DNA from: Kudoa neothunni | Taxonomy: Eukaryota > Cnidaria | Direction: 5' to 3' | NCBI GenBank assembly: GCA_964304625.1 | Contig: OZ199839.1 | Location: forward strand, 8,122,001-8,186,000 | Length of the DNA stretch: 64,000 bases | Shown: one piece after another, positions 12,144 through 23,590 of the stretch | Position numbering within the stretch: position 1 is the stretch's first letter | How the letters are laid out: every line of letters starts with the position of its first letter | Translations under genes and position numbers: made by a program | Notes under the pieces: generated by a model | The model's input: only the letters and a program-made list of their open reading frames with translations | Databases searched by the model: none | Told to the model about the DNA's origin: nothing

Positions 12144-15064
12144 CTAGTTTTTATTTTTCCAATATCCGAAATAGAATCCCACACCAACAACAATGATGAG
12201 AACTGGAACCACTACAGCAATAATTCTAAAATAATTGATTAACAAGATATCTCTATCAATAAGTACATTGTATTTTTCGACCTAAAATAAATTAATAAAT
12301 AAGAACTCAACAATTTTATTTTACATGGATTTGTTTGATTCGTCATCTAATCAAAATATCAGAAATAATGACCAATAATATTTAATCAATTACCTTTCTG
12401 GATCTCGACAAAACCAGAGATATTGTTATTGGTACTATGATACAACATCAAACGGTAATTGTTGGTATTATCCACATTTGAAATTGAAAATTCCTTGCAT
12501 GATGAAAAGCTGAACAACCTTGTTCACCAGTTGTCATGCATTTTTGGACGATTGGTTTGGTTGGATCATCCCAATTTTTCAATTCCCATTTGCATAACGA
12601 CTGCTCATCAACGCCTGTAGGAAGAGAAGTTTTAACTTTTATGTTTTCGCCTTCTCTTGTAAACACCACAATTAATTTGATTGGATTATTAGTGGCGGTA
12701 GGTTGTGGATCTAAATTAAAATTTAGTATAACTGGAATTAAATGAACATATTTTTAATAATTTTAAAAATTTAATTAAAATATAAAAGATATGAATTTAG
12801 AATTAGATGTTTTATTACTTATGGGTACTTTGATGGTAGTTTCTGCAGATCTACCGACGGCGGTAACTAAAACTTCATATTCCTTGTCTGCTTCGTATCC
12901 TTCACTGAATATAAAATCAGTGCATAATGGCGGTTGTGCGCATGGAGTGATCTCGGTTTTTTTATTTGAAGGTGGCAGACCTTGTGGTTGATGTCCATTA
13001 GTTGGCCCTAGATATCGCTATTTTAGAAGGTTTAGATGCTGCAGAGGGTGTCCCAATCTTTGTTGTAGAAGCCAATGGTGGGCATTGGTAGACCAACTCG
13101 TATTCATTCCCTTTTTTTACGTTTACTTTATAGTGACAAACAGCTGTAGAATATGGTGTTGACAGTACACCTATCACCTTAAAGCCTTTGTCTTTAAATT
13201 CCGATTTTAGTGTGAGCGTTGAAAATGCTTAAAAGAAAATTAATTATATAATTCGAGGTCAATTATTTATTTACTCGTTGTAATTTTGTGTTTTTTTTCT
13301 CCATAATCCTCATGTGCAACTACCTTATAGATCATATTCAGTTCCGGGCATTAACCCAATAATTTTTTGAGAATCCTTGCAAAAACCCCTGCAAGGATAA
13401 CTATCTTCGCACATGGCCACACACATATACATCCTTTCCATGAGGGCTTATATAGTAAGCACAAGTCTTGTCTTGTTGCGTTGAGTGTTTCGCTATTATC
13501 TATTGCTCTAATTGATGCAATTGTATCCGTTACTGTTGGATTTGTTTCAGAAAAGGTGGATTCAGGGTTTTTAGCTATATATTTATTTTATAATTATTTC
13601 TTTTTATTATATTACCTGTTCGAAAGAATATATGTTCTTTGAAGTCTTTAAGAACACCATTGGTGTTGGTTGCTGCAATTTCAAGAATATATGGTTTTCC
13701 ATTAGAAAGCTCTGTAATCGTTGTTAGCAGTGCATCCTTCTCCGCATCCTCCACTGGTTCTCCCACATTTCACATCTTCAGGAGAAGTTGGTTTAGGTTT
13801 ATCTGCTTCGTAATACTTTACCGTACATCCATCAAATTTATGATCCTTCTCTGGCTTGAACAACAGAACATTTAATGTAACACCAGTAGGTGTGTCGTGT
13901 TGACAATAAGGTAGAATCAGCAGGTTCCGTGATAACTATAAGAAGGTTACAAATAAGTAAATATCCATGAAATACCAAATTTTTTCTGAATATACCCAGG
14001 ATACGCAGCGCTATTGATGGTCATTTGGTACGTGTCTAGTTTGAATCAATATTTCAACAACAGACTTGGATGCTGTGAATTCAAGTTCAACATTATTACA
14101 TGGCGCATAACATATATTTGTTGAACCACACTTGGATGAGTAGACATTGTTAGCGCCAGTCGTTGGTACTTCTCTTATACTGAAAAGACACATTTCAAAT
14201 GGAAATTTGTTTGTAAACTTTAGCATATATTTTGTTGTAGCACTCGAAGTTGAGGTCACGTAATATTGTGGTTGATAAATATCAATGTTTAGTAGAGTAA
14301 ATTTATTTTGCAGTTTGTAAAAGAAACTAGGATATTTATCACATTCATTTCATACTGTGGAATCATCAAATTAAACTCCAATTCACTTTCAATATTTTCG
14401 GTGCAACTTCCCCTATCTGTTCCCTCCTGGTATTTTACATCCTTGTAAAATATGGGACAGTTTACCGATTTACAAATTTTAGTGCTCAATTTCAGTTTTT
14501 GACCACTTTTTGCTATTGTAACTTGCGGATTGACCAATAATGCTAATAAAAATTTACTGAAAATATTAGATGCTTTATTTACGCAACTCTAATCCAAATA
14601 CAGCTCCACCATTATTTTTATTTGAAGCGTTTGTTGCGTCATCATTTGTAAAGACAGCAATATACTTTGTGCTCGGAGAAAAATTGTCAAGACCTAGTTT
14701 ATTGGTGCTTTTTGAGCATGTCCAAACACACTTGCCACTAGCTCCGCCTCCTTCACTATCAGGACATGTAGTAATTTCAACAAGGTTTGTTTCATCGTCA
14801 TTTGATATTTTGATATGACACTTTTTGATCCCCGAGATAGTCATTTCCATTTAATAATAAATTAACATTCAATCGGGTCGAATCTTTCACAAGTTTGTAT
14901 GTTAAAGAGTTCTCAGTAGTAACTGGATTTTGAGTATCTCCCTGACCTCCTTGGGTGTATATAAGCAAATAAGGGGCTATAAGTTATTATTAATATGTCT
15001 TTGGAAATTGGATATATACATGACAATGAAGAACAAATTCCCAAAGGTAGACAAAAGCTTTCAT
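12144..15064 (-). pseudogene. Type F receptor pseudogene, inverted copy
   Basis: Exons in type F order: 15020-15064 (signal), 14583-14976, 13976-14542, 13616-13935, 13275-13574, 12819-13227, 12394-12710, microexons 12325-12346 and 12267-12281, and transmembrane exon 12144-12225. Splice sites survive, but frame is lost repeatedly: one base is missing in the signal exon, one is extra in exon 2, and exons 3, 4, 5, 6 and 7 each carry at least one further indel compared with the two plus-strand copies. The hinge microexons and transmembrane exon differ from the copy at 20697-23590 only at synonymous positions where they differ, which suggests the gene died recently. It is the only F-type copy on the minus strand. 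Confidence 0.85.
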
Positions 15065-15540
15065 TATAATTTGTAAAAAAAAACGATAGTTATCGTTAAA
15101 TATGAAACTCAAAAATTTGATCGGATTATAATTCATATATATGAATTAATGTTCGCCTTAAACCCAATGAAGCATCAATTACAAATATTCCGGAAATATT
15201 AATTCATCTTAACAAATATTTTGACGGATAGTAATTTGTTTTCCTGAATAATAATTCGAAGGAATATCACGGAAATTAGATACATTATTTATAATCAGAA
15301 GGAAATCGACTTAAACATTATTCCACGCCACATATATCCGTTCACATACTTTCAATCAAAAATAAAAGAGAATGTGTGTTTTCCTTGGCATTGACAATTT
15401 ATTTAAGTTATATAATCCTTTGTAAGATTTAAAATAAAGTTAAACAGGGTTTGAACATTTAAAACCATTTATTGCCATTTCTAAATTATGGGATCCATTA
15501 GATTACAGAATAACTCAATTGTTGAACTCAGGAAATTTAT
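15065..15540 (-). promoter_or_regulatory. Upstream flank of type F pseudogene, shared with active copies
   Basis: The minus-strand flank matches the upstream flanks at 20220-20696 and 44600-45072. Shared parts include a run around gaattataatccgatcaaa close to the start codon and a stretch around taatctaatggatcc farther out. This marks the duplicated unit as including the promoter. Confidence 0.5.
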
Positions 15541-17795
15541 TTCCTTACGAGGGTAAAATTGAACGTTTGTTCCAATGTTACTGATAAAATGACTTAAAAA
15601 CAATCTATTAAAATATTCATAAATGGGACACGGAAAATGTTGACCAATATCGCAATACCAACGTTTTTGGAAAGTCCAAGAAAATTTTTTAAAACTGAAT
15701 ATTTCACTAATCCCTGAGGAATAATAATTATTTGACAGAGATTTCTGATGAATTTAAAAAATATTTAATTTGTTGGTATTGGTGAAAATTAACATAATAA
15801 TTAGCGTTACCAACCCAAATTGGACATCCGGCTAAAAAAAGACAAATCAGAAAGTTTTTTTAAGAATCAAACGAATCTTTAATTAAATATATATGATATG
15901 TAAATTTATAATTGACTCAGAAATTTCAAAGTTATGACAAAACTTGGTCGATTTGTTGAAAAATTTCCTCATTCGAGTTCCATCTAATGTGGGACACAAC
16001 ATTCTATTTCTTTTAGTGATACCGTCTACCTAGAGACTACGTTATAACGTGTCTTGAAATAGAGGAATCGAAGTAAATCAGCTATCTAATATGGCGTTTC
16101 TTATAGAGCCTAATATTGGCTTCATTTGATTCGACAATGTTACACTTTGAGATGAATTATCTATTGTAAGAATTCTAACTTTGGGAGTAGCAGTAGACAC
16201 TCCCATCTTTAAAATATGAAACATGTTTGAATTCTTCATATTGAAAATTTTAATTGTCTTCTTTGCAGGCTATGAAAGTATGTATCGCTAAAATACACAT
16301 TTTCATCAAAATTCTCGGAGTAAATAATCACTTGTCGTATATTCCATAGGAATGCGGTATTTCAAAAACTTGGAATTGATACGTTAAGAAAAATTTTTAA
16401 TTTGTAAATTTCATCTTTAAAAAATTTAAAGAAACTGGCATGTCATCTGCTTAATGTAATATATTTTTAGTAGTTCAATCATACTATGTCTGACTTTTCT
16501 TTTACAAATAGGAAATAAAAATTTATGGTAATCTTAAATTAGATTTTTCATCCAAAAATGTAGGCTAATTTGTGCTCTAAACTAACATAAATTGAGTTAT
16601 TTGAAAATTCGGTTGGAATTATTATGTTTATTTGTAAAAAGTAATATATCATTTCATAGTTCATCTATAATATAGAGACACAAAATTTTAAACTACATTT
16701 GAACATTTTTTCAAAATTGATTCCATATTTTTCTTGAACAATACCGTGTTTCCTTTTCGTCAGCGATAGTCCAGTTGGATTTAAAACCCACTCAAGTCTT
16801 TCACTGCGTAATTTTCTTTTCTAAATTTCATCTAGGCTGACAATTACATCATGTTCTTAATCTATTAAAAATGATTTTGTATCAGAGAAGATGTTATTTT
16901 CCGACAGAACGTATCACAATTTGAATCCGAAACTGACTTATTCTGAAGTTAACGAGAATGGATCGCTGCTATTGCAGTGTAAAAGGTTTTCAAAATTCAT
17001 ATCTGTCATTAATATTATAGAAAAGCAAAATATATAACAATGAAAGTAATTACTAAATCTTAGCTTAGCACAAGAAAAAGTTATATTTTATTAAATCGCG
17101 CGAGGTTAAATTGACCCAACGCCTGCTCTAGAAAGTTAAATAAAATATAAATTATTTAATATATTATCTTATTGCTAAGTTTTGTTAAATTAAGTAAAAT
17201 ATGCTTTATGTAGAATTTATTGTATTAATGTTTGTATATTCCTTGCATTGCGTTGAAGTTTTCGGGAGTGCTATTCCTAAGATTATTTGGCTTAGTTTTT
17301 TTCGTAAACTGGACGTAGTAATATTTTGTTTATTTGGAAAAGATATGAACTTAAAGGCTATATTTTAATATATTTAAAAACATTAATTTCTGAATATATT
17401 GATTAATGCAACTAAAATTATGAGGAGGATAATAGTTTAACTATTAAAAATCCTAAAAAATCTATCAAAAATTTCAACATAAGTTTTAAACTGGAAATGG
17501 GTAGTATATTGAGCAGAATATTGATACGAATACTAGTAGTTATTCTCAAAATGTCAAAATATTATAAATATACGTATGACGAAAATTCTCTTATGGCGGT
17601 GTATAAATGTATTGATACAATCAAGACATTTAAATGAAAAATTAAATAGTTAAACTATATCTGTTACAGTTTCCAATTATATATTCTGGAAATTATTTCT
17701 AAATTCAAGGTAACAACCATAATTGGAGGCATTTTTCAGTTTGTTATATTTTGAATTTTTAGCTTAATTTGGATTTATAAGGAAATATTTATACA
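15541..17795. other. AT-rich spacer with a dispersed repeat
   Basis: No gene recognised. About 16741-16980 is similar, in inverse orientation, to 26440-26640 (shared tgcaatagcagcg and gagtgggtt blocks), so it is a copy of a dispersed repeat of unknown type. The rest shows no coding signal that I can support. Confidence 0.4.
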
Positions 17796-18917
17796 GTCGA
17801 GATTGGTTATTGCGTGGATTTTTTGGGACCAGCAAAAACCACGCAATAAAAAGTTTTTACGCAATGTCCACTTTGTGTGTGCGCNNNNNNNNNNNNNNNN
17901 NNNNNNNNNNNNNNNNNNNNNNNNNNNNNNNNNNNNNNNNNNNNNNNNNNNNNNNNNNNNNNNNNNNNNNNNNNNNNNNNNNNNNNNNNNNNNNNNNNNN
18001 NNNNNNNNNNNNNNNNNNNNNNNNNNNNNNNNNNNNNNNNNNNNNNNNNNNNNNNNNNNNNNNNNNNNNNNNNNNNNNNNNNNNTTTGTAAACATAAGTG
18101 TCACCGAGGAAGAGTTTTGGTAAATCAGAACATATGGATCGTTGGTGATATAGACCCATATGGTAATATATTTCAAGCGCTAACCACCATTCGAAATCAA
18201 CCCACATTTGAACATATAATTATTCAAAATGTTCATCCGGGGTCAATACTTTGGACAGATTTCTGGGCTGGTTACAACATCTTGGGTGCAATTTACCACA
18301 GTCATGAGGCAATAAATCACTCGGTTGAATTTAAGACACAAGAAGGTGTGCATACATTCCGTATCGAAGCAGTTCTGGTGCAATAACAAGAAAATACAGA
18401 CATATAACTCATAAAAAATCGGAATTAATTGGTTCCTATCTCACAGAGTACCATTTTAAGAAAAAAGTCCCTAAGAATACATTTTCGATGTATATGAAAA
18501 CAATTAATGAAATATATTTACATTAAAATATGTTTATCGTTTAAATTTGTTTCTTTCGTGAGCGCGGTCACGCATACCTCATGAATTCCATTGAATTGTA
18601 AATTAACCCTTTTTGGAGTGAAGATTCTAATCTCATGAACAACGATGAAATCGTTACAACGTTTCAAGCATAAAATCTTAGAAATCCACGAAAGAAACGT
18701 ATGTCATTGAGAATCTTATTGAATTATTTTTTGTATATCAATTTCAGGATGCCATACACAAAAAATATCAATAATTTTTTATCAAATTATAAAGTAGATG
18801 AGTTATTCTGTAAGAAATGTTAAATTAGAAGTTATCGTGTGTGCGCAGATGGCTCAATATTGCGTAATTTTTCCCCGGTCCTAGAATATTACGCAATATT
18901 GAGACACGATTGTATTC
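17796..18917 (+). mobile_element. Composite element: Tigger-type terminal repeats around a Merlin transposase
   Basis: The left end (acagtcgagattgg...) and the right end (...gagacacgattgt) are inverted repeats of about 90 bases, each able to fold on itself through paired ttgcgt/acgcaa segments. Between them, after the gap, 18085-18480 codes a Merlin-like DDE region: GDIDPYGNIFQALTTI, SILWTDFWAGYNILG and HEAINHSVEF, then a frameshift and a C-terminal match (SYLTEYHFKKKV). The right 317 bases (18601-18917) recur at 27130-27492 and 41579-41922, where they have no Merlin sequence. The Merlin part may be inserted into another element; the gap hides the junction. Confidence 0.55.
17885..18084. other. 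Assembly gap of 200 N
   Basis: Exactly 200 N, the same as the second gap in the window, so probably a fixed-size placeholder. It removes the 5' part of the Merlin transposase. Confidence 0.95.
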
Positions 18918-20219
18918 ACAATCAGTATATTTTTCCGAATTTTTTGTTAGGAAACTTTGGCATATAAAAAACTTATGAAATAATAAAAATATATTGAACT
19001 TTTTTTTAACAAGGTTTCACACATATTTCGAGGTAATAAAGATTAATATTATCATTTAAACAAAAATACTGAATTTTAATAATAAAAACTAAATAAATTC
19101 CAATAAAAAATTTAATAAACAAATTTTTAACCAAAACAAGTCCTACTACATAAATATCTAGATTTAAAAGTTCATAAAGTATTTTTATTATAGTGAAAAA
19201 TGAGATGTTTTTGAGAAATTTGCAAAAGGTTTATTTTTAAAGTTAGTTTATATAAAATTGTTATATATCAATAGTAAAAAATCTAAATAGTAATAACAAA
19301 TAACGTTTGCGTTAATAACTAAGAAAGAAACAAAATAATTCAATGTTTGTTGAAATAAGTGTATTAAAGTTTATGCGGGGCCAAAGGATATTAATTTGAG
19401 CAATAAAAATTAATTTTCTTGTGTTTTCATCATCTCTATTACATTTTCCATTTTTTGTCTCTTAAACAATTAGTGGTGCATACATCCTCCGAGCCTATCC
19501 AGAATTCGACCTTAAAAATCCCTGGACCAAAAAATAACGTATTAGATTGCACTTTAAGAGAATTAAAATAATTGGGGAACGAAAATAAATATGCCATTGA
19601 CCTTAAATTATTTAACGTTGGTGCCCGGACGAGAAATTGTTAATTAAAAACCAGGATTGATACACTCCTGCACAGAAATGATCATGATTTAAATTTCGAA
19701 ATCAAAATCGACAAAGTATGATGCTTAATGCTTAAAAAAATTAATTTTGACTGCTTCTTTAAATCAATTTGAAACATAATGTTTTTTTTAATGTTCTAAA
19801 GGAACGTCTCTATGCGAAATCTTCCCCAAGCAACGCTGGGTAGTTCGCGCTAGTATCATAAAAATATGGTAAGCTAACAATTTAATTATATGATAAAATA
19901 TATTACTCATGGTTTGATGTGTTCATGAATAAAGAATAGCAATCCCTTGCTAAATATTTGCTTTACCTTACTAAATTAACTAGTCATCCATGTAATGGAT
20001 GTCAAAACATTATTTGAGAAAATTAATATTTTACTGACCGATAATACAATCAGTTAAGTTCTCTTATGAAGTAAAATCAGTAAATCTTAGAGAAATAAAA
20101 CTATTTTTATTGGCAACAAATTTTGGCGTGATGTCATTAGAATACAACAACCGTCTAAAACAATTGAAATTTAAAATGTGGGTATGCGTAAAGCATGGTA
20201 TCGTTGCAACCCTAATAAA
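18918..20219. other. AT-rich spacer, nothing recognised
   Basis: No open frame, repeat or RNA gene that I can support. Very A+T rich, with homopolymer runs. Confidence 0.5.
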
Positions 20220-20696
20220 TATTGTTGAATTTAAAATTTGAGTTATTTTATAATCTAATGGATCCTATACTTTAGAATGGACAATAATTTGTTTCATGTA
20301 TACAAAATCTGTTGACGATATTAAAAATATTAATGTATATTCCGTAATTTTATGTAATTATTGGTGTCAAAGGAACTATACACACTCTTTTTATCGTAGA
20401 CATTTGAATCGGTATTACGGCATGAAATAATGTTAAGTCTGGATTTCCTTCTAATTGTTAAGAATGTGTCAAATTTTAATGATGTTTCTTTAGATTAATT
20501 TTGAGGACAGTAGATTACTATCTGTCAAAATATAATTGATTAAGATGAAATAATATTTCCGAAATGTTTGTATTGATGTTTCATCGGGTTTAAGTCGAAC
20601 ATTAATTTTGTGTATATATATATGAATTATAATCCGATCAAATTTTTGATTTTTATATTGAACGACAACTATCGTTTTTAGCTTTTGCAAAATATA
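20220..20696 (+). promoter_or_regulatory. Upstream flank of type F gene, conserved in three copies
   Basis: Aligned by eye with 44600-45072 and with the complement of 15065-15540. A TA-rich stretch (gtgtatatatatatgaatt, about 20612-20630) lies about 70-85 bases before the ATG in this copy and in the copy at 44600-45072, and could serve as a TATA region. No start site or factor sites can be assigned. Confidence 0.45.
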
Positions 20697-23590
20697 ATGA
20701 ATGACTTCGTCTACTTTTTAGGAATTTGTACTTTTCTGTCAAGTATATACAAGAAGTACAACAAAAATTAAGAATTATTTATAGCCTATTTTTCTTTTAT
20801 ATACACCGAAGGAGAACAGAGGGGTGGTTCAGTTCCAGCCGCTACTGAGAACTCTTTAATTTATAAACTTGTGGTAGAGGCAAATGTATTGAAACTAAAT
20901 TTGGTCTTAAGTGGAACCGATTATATAGAGGGAAAAAATTGTCATATTAAACAATCCAACACAGATGACACAAATCTTGATGAAATCACTTCATGTCCTG
21001 AAAATACTCATGGAGTAGCCAACAACTGTGTTATAACATGTTCAGGAAAGTGCCATTAAACCAACTTTTGACAGGTCTTCTTCAACTGCAAGGTATATTG
21101 CCGTCTTTACAGATACGGAAGCAACGGTCGCTGCAAATAAAAATAACGGTGGAGTTATATTTGGATTGGAGTTGCGTAATTAAAGCATCTAATATTTTTA
21201 GTAAATTTCTTTTAGCATTACTGATCAATCCGCAAGTTGCAATAGAGAAAAACGACCAAAAACTGAAACTTAGCACGAAAACGTGTAAACCGGTGAAATG
21301 CCCGATATTTTACAAGGGTGTGAAATATGCGGAAGGAGAAGCTAAAAATGCTTGCACAGAAAATATTGTAAGTGAAATGGATTTTAATTTGATGATTCCA
21401 CACTATGAAATGAAATGCGACAATTATCCTAGCTTCTTTTACAAACTGCAAAATAAATATACTCTATTAAACATTGATATTTATCAACCACAATATTACG
21501 TGACCTCTATTTCGAGTGATACAACGAAGTATATGCTAAAGTTTACAAACAAATTTCCCTTCGAAATGTGTCTTTTCAGTATAAGAGATAAGTCAACAGC
21601 CGATAACAGTGTTGAATACAAGTCAAAGTGTGGTTCAGCAAGTAAATGTCATGCACCTTGTAATAATGTTGAGCTCATTTTCGACGATTCCAAGTCCGTT
21701 GTTGAAGTATTGATTCAAACTAGACATGTATCTTTGGCCAAAAGTGAAGACACGTATGAAGGATATATTCAGAAAAAATTTGGTATTTAATGGATATTTA
21801 TTCAAATATAACCTTCTCATAGTTGTCACAGAAACTATTGCCACTCCATTATTGTCAACATACTCACCTACTGGTGTTAGATTAAATGTTCGGTTGTTTA
21901 AGCCAAATAATCCGCCTAATTTTGAGAGTTGTACTGTAACTTATTATGAAGCAGATAAACCTAAACCTGCTTCTGCTCCAACGGCAAAATGTGAAGGCAC
22001 CAATCCAAACTGTGGAACAGAGTGCACTAATGCAATAACGATTACAGAACTTGGAAGTGGAAAACCATATATTCTTGAAATTGCAGCAGGCAATACCGCT
22101 AATCCTCCTCAAGATTTCAAAGAACATATATTCTTTCGTACAGGTAATATAATAGAAAACAAATATTTTTCAAAATAGGTGTATAGAGAAAAAAGGCACT
22201 TCTATCTTTTCGGAAACAAAACCAATTGTGAAGGATACAAATGCATCAATCAAAGCAATAGATGGAACTGAAACAATTACACATGAAGACAAGACTTGTG
22301 CTTACTATATAAGCCCTCATGGAAAAGATGTATATGTGTGTGCCGTATGCGAAGATAGTTATCCTTGCAGGGGTTTTTGTAAGGATTCTCAAAAAATTAT
22401 TGGGTTAATGCCTAGAACTGAATATGACCTAAAGGTAATTGCTCATGAGGAATATGGGGATAAGATACACCGAATTATAACAAGTATATAAATAATTGAT
22501 CTCGAATTATATAACTAATTATGTTTCAAGCTTTGTCAACGCTCACACTACAATCGGAATTTATAGAAAAGGGCTTCAAAGTGACAGGTGTACTTTCAAC
22601 ACCACATCCTACAGCTGTTTGTCAATATAAAGTAAAAGTAAAGAAAGGGCAAGAATCCGAATTGGTTTATCAATGCCCGCCACCAGCTTCTACAACAAAG
22701 ATTGGGACACCCTCTACAGTATCTAAACCTTCTAAAATAGCGATATCTAGGGCAACTAATGGACGGCAACCACAGAATGTGCCACCTTCAAATAAAAAAA
22801 CCGAGATCACTCCATGCACACAACCACCATTGTGCACTGATATTATATTCAAAGAAGGATACGAAGCAGACAAGGAATATGAAGTTTTAGTTACTGTTGT
22901 CGGTAGATCGGCAGAAACTACCATCAATATACCCATAAGTAATAAAAAATCTAATTTTAAATTAATTAAATTTTTAAATCATTAAAAATATGTACATTAA
23001 TTCTTATTATACTAAACTTTAATTTAGGCCCACAGTCCATCCCCACTAATAATCCAATCAAATTAACTGTGGTGTTTACAAGAGAAGGCGAAACCATAAA
23101 AGTTAAAACTTCTCTTCCTACAGGCGTTGATGAGCAGTCGTTATGCAAATGGGAATTGAAAAATTGGGATGATTCATCCAAACCAATCGTCCAAAAATGC
23201 ATGGCAACTGGTGAACAAGGTTGTTCTGTTTTTCCATCGTGCAAGGAATTTACAATTTCCAATGTGGATAATGCCAACAATTACCGTTTGATGTTGTATC
23301 ATAGTACCAATAACAATATCTCTGGTTTTGTCGAGATCCAGAAAGGTATTTGAAAAAATGTTATTAGTCACCATTTCTCATTTTTGATTAGATGATGAAT
23401 CAAATAAATCCATGTAAAATAAAATTTTTGAATTCTTGTTTATTTATTTTAGGTCGAAAAATACAATGTACTTATTGACAATGATATCTTGTTAATCAAT
23501 TATTTTAGAATTATCGCTGTAGTAGTTCCAGTGCTCATCATTGTTGTTGGTGTGGGATTCTATTTCGGATACTGGAAGAATAAAAACTAG
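20697..23590 (+). CDS. Type F cysteine-rich FN3-like membrane receptor, copy 1 (one indel)
   Basis: Ten exons: 20697-20742, 20785-21175, 21216-21782, 21823-22143, 22187-22483, 22531-22938, 23028-23345, 23392-23413, 23453-23467, 23509-23590. The start ATG opens a signal peptide (MNDFVYFLGICTFLS) that continues hydrophobically into exon 2. Module exons are phase 1-1. Exon 5 ends in an FN3-like motif (LMPRTEYDLKVIAHE) after CRGFC. Exon 6 has a Pro/Ser/Thr-rich insert between its second and third cysteines. The microexons of 22 and 15 bases code the hinge DDESNKSMSKNT, and the last exon a helix (AVVVPVLIIVVGVGFYFGYW) with tail KNKN. Exon 2 has one extra A near 21047 that shifts frame; without it the protein would be 821 aa. 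Either a sequence error or a recent pseudogene. Family unnamed; surface recognition or adhesion is inference. Confidence 0.75.

Noticed and set aside
17775-18207. Frames spanning the N run
   Set aside because: They are open only because N codons are counted as coding; only the sequence after 18084 has support, as a Merlin fragment.
22670-22936. Minus-strand frame, repeated at 47070-47336
   Set aside because: Antisense shadow of type F exon 6.
23453-23590. Continuous frame starting VEKYNVLIDNDILL and running through the type F helix as one exon
   Set aside because: Exon 7 ends in phase 1 and cannot enter this frame at its acceptor; the 41-base middle part has GT-AG borders and the usual intron length, and the 22-base plus 15-base microexon model restores frame exactly.
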